From Myxococcota bacterium (GTDB lineage: Bacteria; Myxococcota; UBA727; JAHDBA01): a stretch of DNA of 64,000 nt. The stretch is taken from the NCBI GenBank assembly GCA_020630615.1, contig JAHDBA010000008.1, positions 1 through 64,000 on the forward strand. The letters run 5' to 3'. Under the pieces are notes generated by a model. That model saw nothing but the letters and a program-made list of their open reading frames with translations, made no database searches and was not told the origin of the DNA. Below, piece by piece: positions 61,322 through 64,000 of this stretch (the first letter of the stretch is position 1; every line of letters begins with the position of its first letter). The position numbers were made by a program, and so were the translations under genes.

Positions 61322-63730
61322 ATGATGTATAAATGCAGTCGTGTATTTTTAGTCGCAGATCAAAACGCGAAGCGTTGTTGCCTGCCAGTGATGTGTTCAC
61401 TGATCTATACGGTCTTTGTTCTTGCTCTTGGGTGTGCGGATACAACTTTTCGCTTTATCGAGTGTGATGAGCGAGGCATAGGTTGTCTTCCTGACGAAAT
61501 TTGCTCCGATGCTCAATGTGTTTTGAAAACACGATGTGAAAGCGATCGAGACTGTGAGCTTGCAGCGGAGCGATGTGTTACGAATATTGGTGCGTGCGTT
61601 GTCCGGGAGGGATTTGATACCGTATGTCTTTCCGATGGCGACTGTGAACTCAATGAATCTTGTATTCTCGGTGATTGTATTTCATTGGACGACACGTTGG
61701 AATGCAGCGGACCGGGGTCTTGCCCTTTCAATTCCCGGTGTTCACCCGTGCATTTTCAGTGCATTCCAGAAGCGAGCTGCCTTTTGTCTGAAGACTACCC
61801 AGAGCTCGCTTGTTGGGGCGATGAAGAATGCGATGAAGCCTTGGAACGTTGCATCTTGCCGTGTCAAAATGAGTGTACTTTTTTGAATGAAGCGGAAGAC
61901 TGTGGGCCTTTACAAGTGTGTGATGCAAGTTGTCGCTGTGTTGAGTGTCGCGATAACCAAGACTGTGGTCAAGGTTTGACATGCAATACAAGGCGTGGAG
62001 AGTGCGTTGCTTCTCGACTCTGTTTTGCAGATATCGACTGCGATGAGGGGTTTGAATGCGATACACGCCTGGGGCTTTGTCGCTTGCCTCCGAGTCTTTG
62101 TACCAATAATGATCAATGCGATTTGGGTGAGTTTTGTAATGCGAGTGGCCTTTGCGAAAGCATTGAATCGTCTTGCTTGCCCGATCGCTTCGAAGAATCC
62201 GACACTCTGGATTCCGCCACAACAATTCCTTTTGAAGCCAATATGAGTATCGCGCATGAGAATTTGACCTTGTGTACAAATGACCCGGACCTCTTCAAAA
62301 TTGCACTCTCACCGGGCCAGTCTTTTCGAGTCACTGTGAGTCCCGATGCTCTTGATCCAAACAGCACTCTCAAGGATTGGAGTGGTGCTTTACGTTTGTT
62401 GCGTGAAATCGACGGTCGTCTTCTTGCCCAGGAACTTCTTCCACCTTTGGGGCTCGGTCGACTTGAATACCAGGCAGACACGAATGACACGATTGGCATC
62501 CAACTTTCGCTTGCCGAAGGTCAGGCCGCTTATGGAATAGGGATCGAGTTTTTTGAAACACCTTTGTGCGAAAACACGGCAACGATTGTCCGTTCGGCAC
62601 CCGCAAATGAAAGCGTATCGATTACACTTGAAAACGCACCGCTTCTTGAGCGTAGTGAATTGGGCCTCACCCATGAACTTCAACTTTGTGGTCTTGATGT
62701 TGATACATTTCGTGTTGACCTTGCGGATGCAGAACGTTTATTGATTCGAAGCACGGGGCAGAGTTCGGGTCTCGACACCGATATCGAGGTCTATGAACTC
62801 GCTCCTCTTGAAGCGGATGGAACTTTTAATCTCTCACAAGCTCCGCGATTAATCACATCGAGTCAGGAACGTTCTTTTCGAGAAAGCGCTTTCGTGACAA
62901 GCCGTACAAGCAACCATCTCTTTGTCCGCATTGCATCGCGCTCTATGAATGGTGGTACCTACGCGCTCAACCTTGATGTGAGTGAAGATTTGAGCTGTAG
63001 TCCGGATGGCGATGAGCCCAACGATTCACTTGCCAACGCGCGCGTACTCGCTTTAACCACTGCTGAGACAATTACCAATTCTCTTTGCGCCGACGACCAA
63101 GATCTTTACACTTTCTTTCTTGAAGCGTTTGAACGTATCAACATTGAAATTCGCTTTGAACGTTTAAACCTGTCGCCGAATATCATGCTCATGAACGACC
63201 GTCAGGAAGAAGTGGGTGCCTTCGCTTTTGAATACGATGAACTCGACGCTTATGGGATGCTCCGATTCCAGCCCACGACACGTGGCAACTACTCTCTCTA
63301 CCTTAGTAACAACACAGAGTATGGTGCGAACTATGAAGCCGCGCTCGACAAAAGCATTGCAAGTCCATGTAGCGATGATGAGTTCGAACCCAACGACCGT
63401 ATCGAAGACGCCATCGAATACATCGCCGACGTCGATGGTGAGCTCCATGCCAATTTGTGTGCTTTTGACCGAGACAACTTCAAGCTTGAAATGAATCGAG
63501 GCGATATCGCAGAGATTGTTGCACGCTTTTTTCATAGTGAAGGTGATCTGGATATGCGGCTGATCCATCCCGATGGAGTGTCTGTCATTGAAAGGGCACA
63601 GAGTTCAACGAACAACGAAGGCCTTGTCGTTGAGGCGCCTGTCGATGGGCTTTACACCCTTGAACTCTATGCGACGACCCCCAACGAACCTTTACCCTAC
63701 ACGTTGGAAATCACTTCTGCCGGTCGTTAA
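61322..63730 (+). CDS. surface lipoprotein: Cys-rich modules plus PPC-like domains
   Basis: 802 residues from ATG ATG at 61322 (GTG 61310 possible). Lipoprotein box VLALGC. Residues about 40-290 are Cys-rich modules (CESDRDCELAAERC, CLSDGDCELNESC, CRDNQDCGQGLTC, CFADIDCDEGFEC) of the kind often seen in myxobacteria. The rest has four beta-rich units of bacterial pre-peptidase C-terminal type, for example CSPDGDEPNDSLANARVL with CADDQDLYTFFL, and CSDDEFEPNDRIEDAIEY with CAFDRDNFKLEM. No protease domain. Role unknown, likely adhesion or matrix. Confidence 0.83.
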   Translation: MMYKCSRVFLVADQNAKRCCLPVMCSLIYTVFVLALGCADTTFRFIECDERGIGCLPDEICSDAQCVLKTRCESDRDCELAAERCVTNIGACVVREGFDTVCLSDGDCELNESCILGDCISLDDTLECSGPGSCPFNSRCSPVHFQCIPEASCLLSEDYPELACWGDEECDEALERCILPCQNECTFLNEAEDCGPLQVCDASCRCVECRDNQDCGQGLTCNTRRGECVASRLCFADIDCDEGFECDTRLGLCRLPPSLCTNNDQCDLGEFCNASGLCESIESSCLPDRFEESDTLDSATTIPFEANMSIAHENLTLCTNDPDLFKIALSPGQSFRVTVSPDALDPNSTLKDWSGALRLLREIDGRLLAQELLPPLGLGRLEYQADTNDTIGIQLSLAEGQAAYGIGIEFFETPLCENTATIVRSAPANESVSITLENAPLLERSELGLTHELQLCGLDVDTFRVDLADAERLLIRSTGQSSGLDTDIEVYELAPLEADGTFNLSQAPRLITSSQERSFRESAFVTSRTSNHLFVRIASRSMNGGTYALNLDVSEDLSCSPDGDEPNDSLANARVLALTTAETITNSLCADDQDLYTFFLEAFERINIEIRFERLNLSPNIMLMNDRQEEVGAFAFEYDELDAYGMLRFQPTTRGNYSLYLSNNTEYGANYEAALDKSIASPCSDDEFEPNDRIEDAIEYIADVDGELHANLCAFDRDNFKLEMNRGDIAEIVARFFHSEGDLDMRLIHPDGVSVIERAQSSTNNEGLVVEAPVDGLYTLELYATTPNEPLPYTLEITSAGR

Positions 63731-63791
63731 GCGAGAGGTTAACATGACCATGAGAGTTGATACATGTTGCGAAATGTCCCATCAACTTCGA

Positions 63792-63819
63792 CACCGAATA
63801 CATCGGTGATGATTCGGTG
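63792..63819. repeat. 8-bp inverted repeat downstream of the lipoprotein gene
   Basis: CACCGAAT (63792-63799) and ATTCGGTG (63812-63819) pair perfectly over a 12-nt loop. No T-run follows, so it is at best a weak terminator between the convergent lipoprotein and proA genes. Confidence 0.45.
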
Positions 63820-63873
63820 ATGTTTCATACTCGAGTATTAAGCGTTAAGAGCAATGAAAGCTATGACTGAGCC

Positions 63874-64000
63874 TTAAGTGCGGATGTGGCCGCTTCCGTA
63901 AATGAAATATTTATTGGTGACCAACTCTTGCAAACCCAGTGGCCCACGGTGATGGAGCTTATCGGTGCTGATGGCAAGCTCTGCGCCCAAGCCGAGCTGA
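63874..64000 (-). CDS. proA: glutamate-5-semialdehyde dehydrogenase, C-terminal end (partial)
   Basis: The gene runs off the right edge; only its last 42 codons are in the window. They read [21 protein letters not shown] and on with [19 protein letters not shown] before TAA. This is the C terminus of ProA, where the block [20 protein letters not shown] and a closing GDGHIR are typical. ProA reduces gamma-glutamyl phosphate in proline synthesis. Confidence 0.88.
   Translation of the reverse strand, partial: QLGLGAELAISTDKLHHRGPLGLQELVTNKYFIYGSGHIRT

Noticed and set aside
61728-62279. 183-codon minus-strand frame inside the large surface lipoprotein gene
   Set aside because: Antisense shadow of the Cys-rich modules.
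63744-63809. 21-codon open frame with GAGAGG ahead of ATG
   Set aside because: Too short, no hydrophobic or other pattern; overlaps the inverted repeat before proA.
1-64000. CRISPR arrays, prophage or insertion sequences
   Set aside because: No regularly spaced direct repeats, integrase, transposase, capsid or tail genes were seen.

Overview
The window looks like chromosome from a Gram-negative, Myxococcota-like (former deltaproteobacterial, possibly Bradymonadia-type) bacterium of moderate GC. Pointers to this are the many lipoproteins with Cys-rich or pre-peptidase-C-like repeats, a DUF4388 (PATAN) protein, DUF2330 proteins, and C-terminal tails of the Cys / hydrophobic stretch / Arg-cluster type (MYXO-CTERM-like). 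The taxonomic call is inference from gene content. I see no insertion sequence, prophage, integrase or CRISPR array.

Layout. 0-1.5 kb: three tandem minus-strand genes for one small glycine-rich hydrophobic protein family. 1.5-4.2 kb: a photolyase-like flavoprotein convergent with a CXXCH-containing lipoprotein. 4.3-11 kb: a TetR-controlled tripartite RND efflux operon. 11-13 kb: small Cys-rich secreted proteins. 12.7-14.1 kb: two gene-poor stretches with terminators and RNA-like inverted repeats around a ferritin-like gene. 14-19.5 kb: an FMN-type glutamate synthase-like protein, a RavA-type MoxR ATPase, and exbB-exbD-tonB. 19.6-25.6 kb: methylmalonyl-CoA epimerase, two paralogous lipoproteins, a GH5-like lipoprotein and a LysR regulator. 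26.2-28.6 kb: tRNA-Leu(UAA), arsC-like and mtfA-like genes, a secreted protein whose start codon seems lost or non-standard, and a broken second copy of the mtfA 3' end. 28.6-32.3 kb: lipoprotein plus NADK2-like kinase, and a DsbD-like reductase. 32.4-33.1 kb: rpmH-rnpA. 36-42.4 kb: PBP1A, a DUF4388 protein, rsfS-rlmH and glutamate dehydrogenase. 42.5-45.2 kb: a divergent dnaA and hemF. 45.3-50.3 kb: a lipoprotein with four Cys-rich repeats, then a minus-strand cluster coding for an unknown protein, an FtsE-like protein without ATPase motifs, an FtsX-like protein, an EnvC-like degenerate LytM protein and a small acidic protein. 50.3-57.2 kb: three consecutive proteins with C-terminal anchor-like tails, a further DUF2330 protein and an orphan RnfD/NqrB-like membrane protein. 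57.1-64 kb: a UvrD/PcrA helicase, two large surface lipoprotein-like genes, and the 3' end of proA running off the right edge.

The most unusual item is the FtsE/FtsX/EnvC-like cluster at 46.6-50.3 kb. It keeps the gene order of a divisome peptidoglycan-hydrolase activation complex, but the ATPase-like subunit appears to lack Walker A, signature, Walker B and H-loop residues. This is read by eye from the sequence and needs structural and phylogenetic confirmation.
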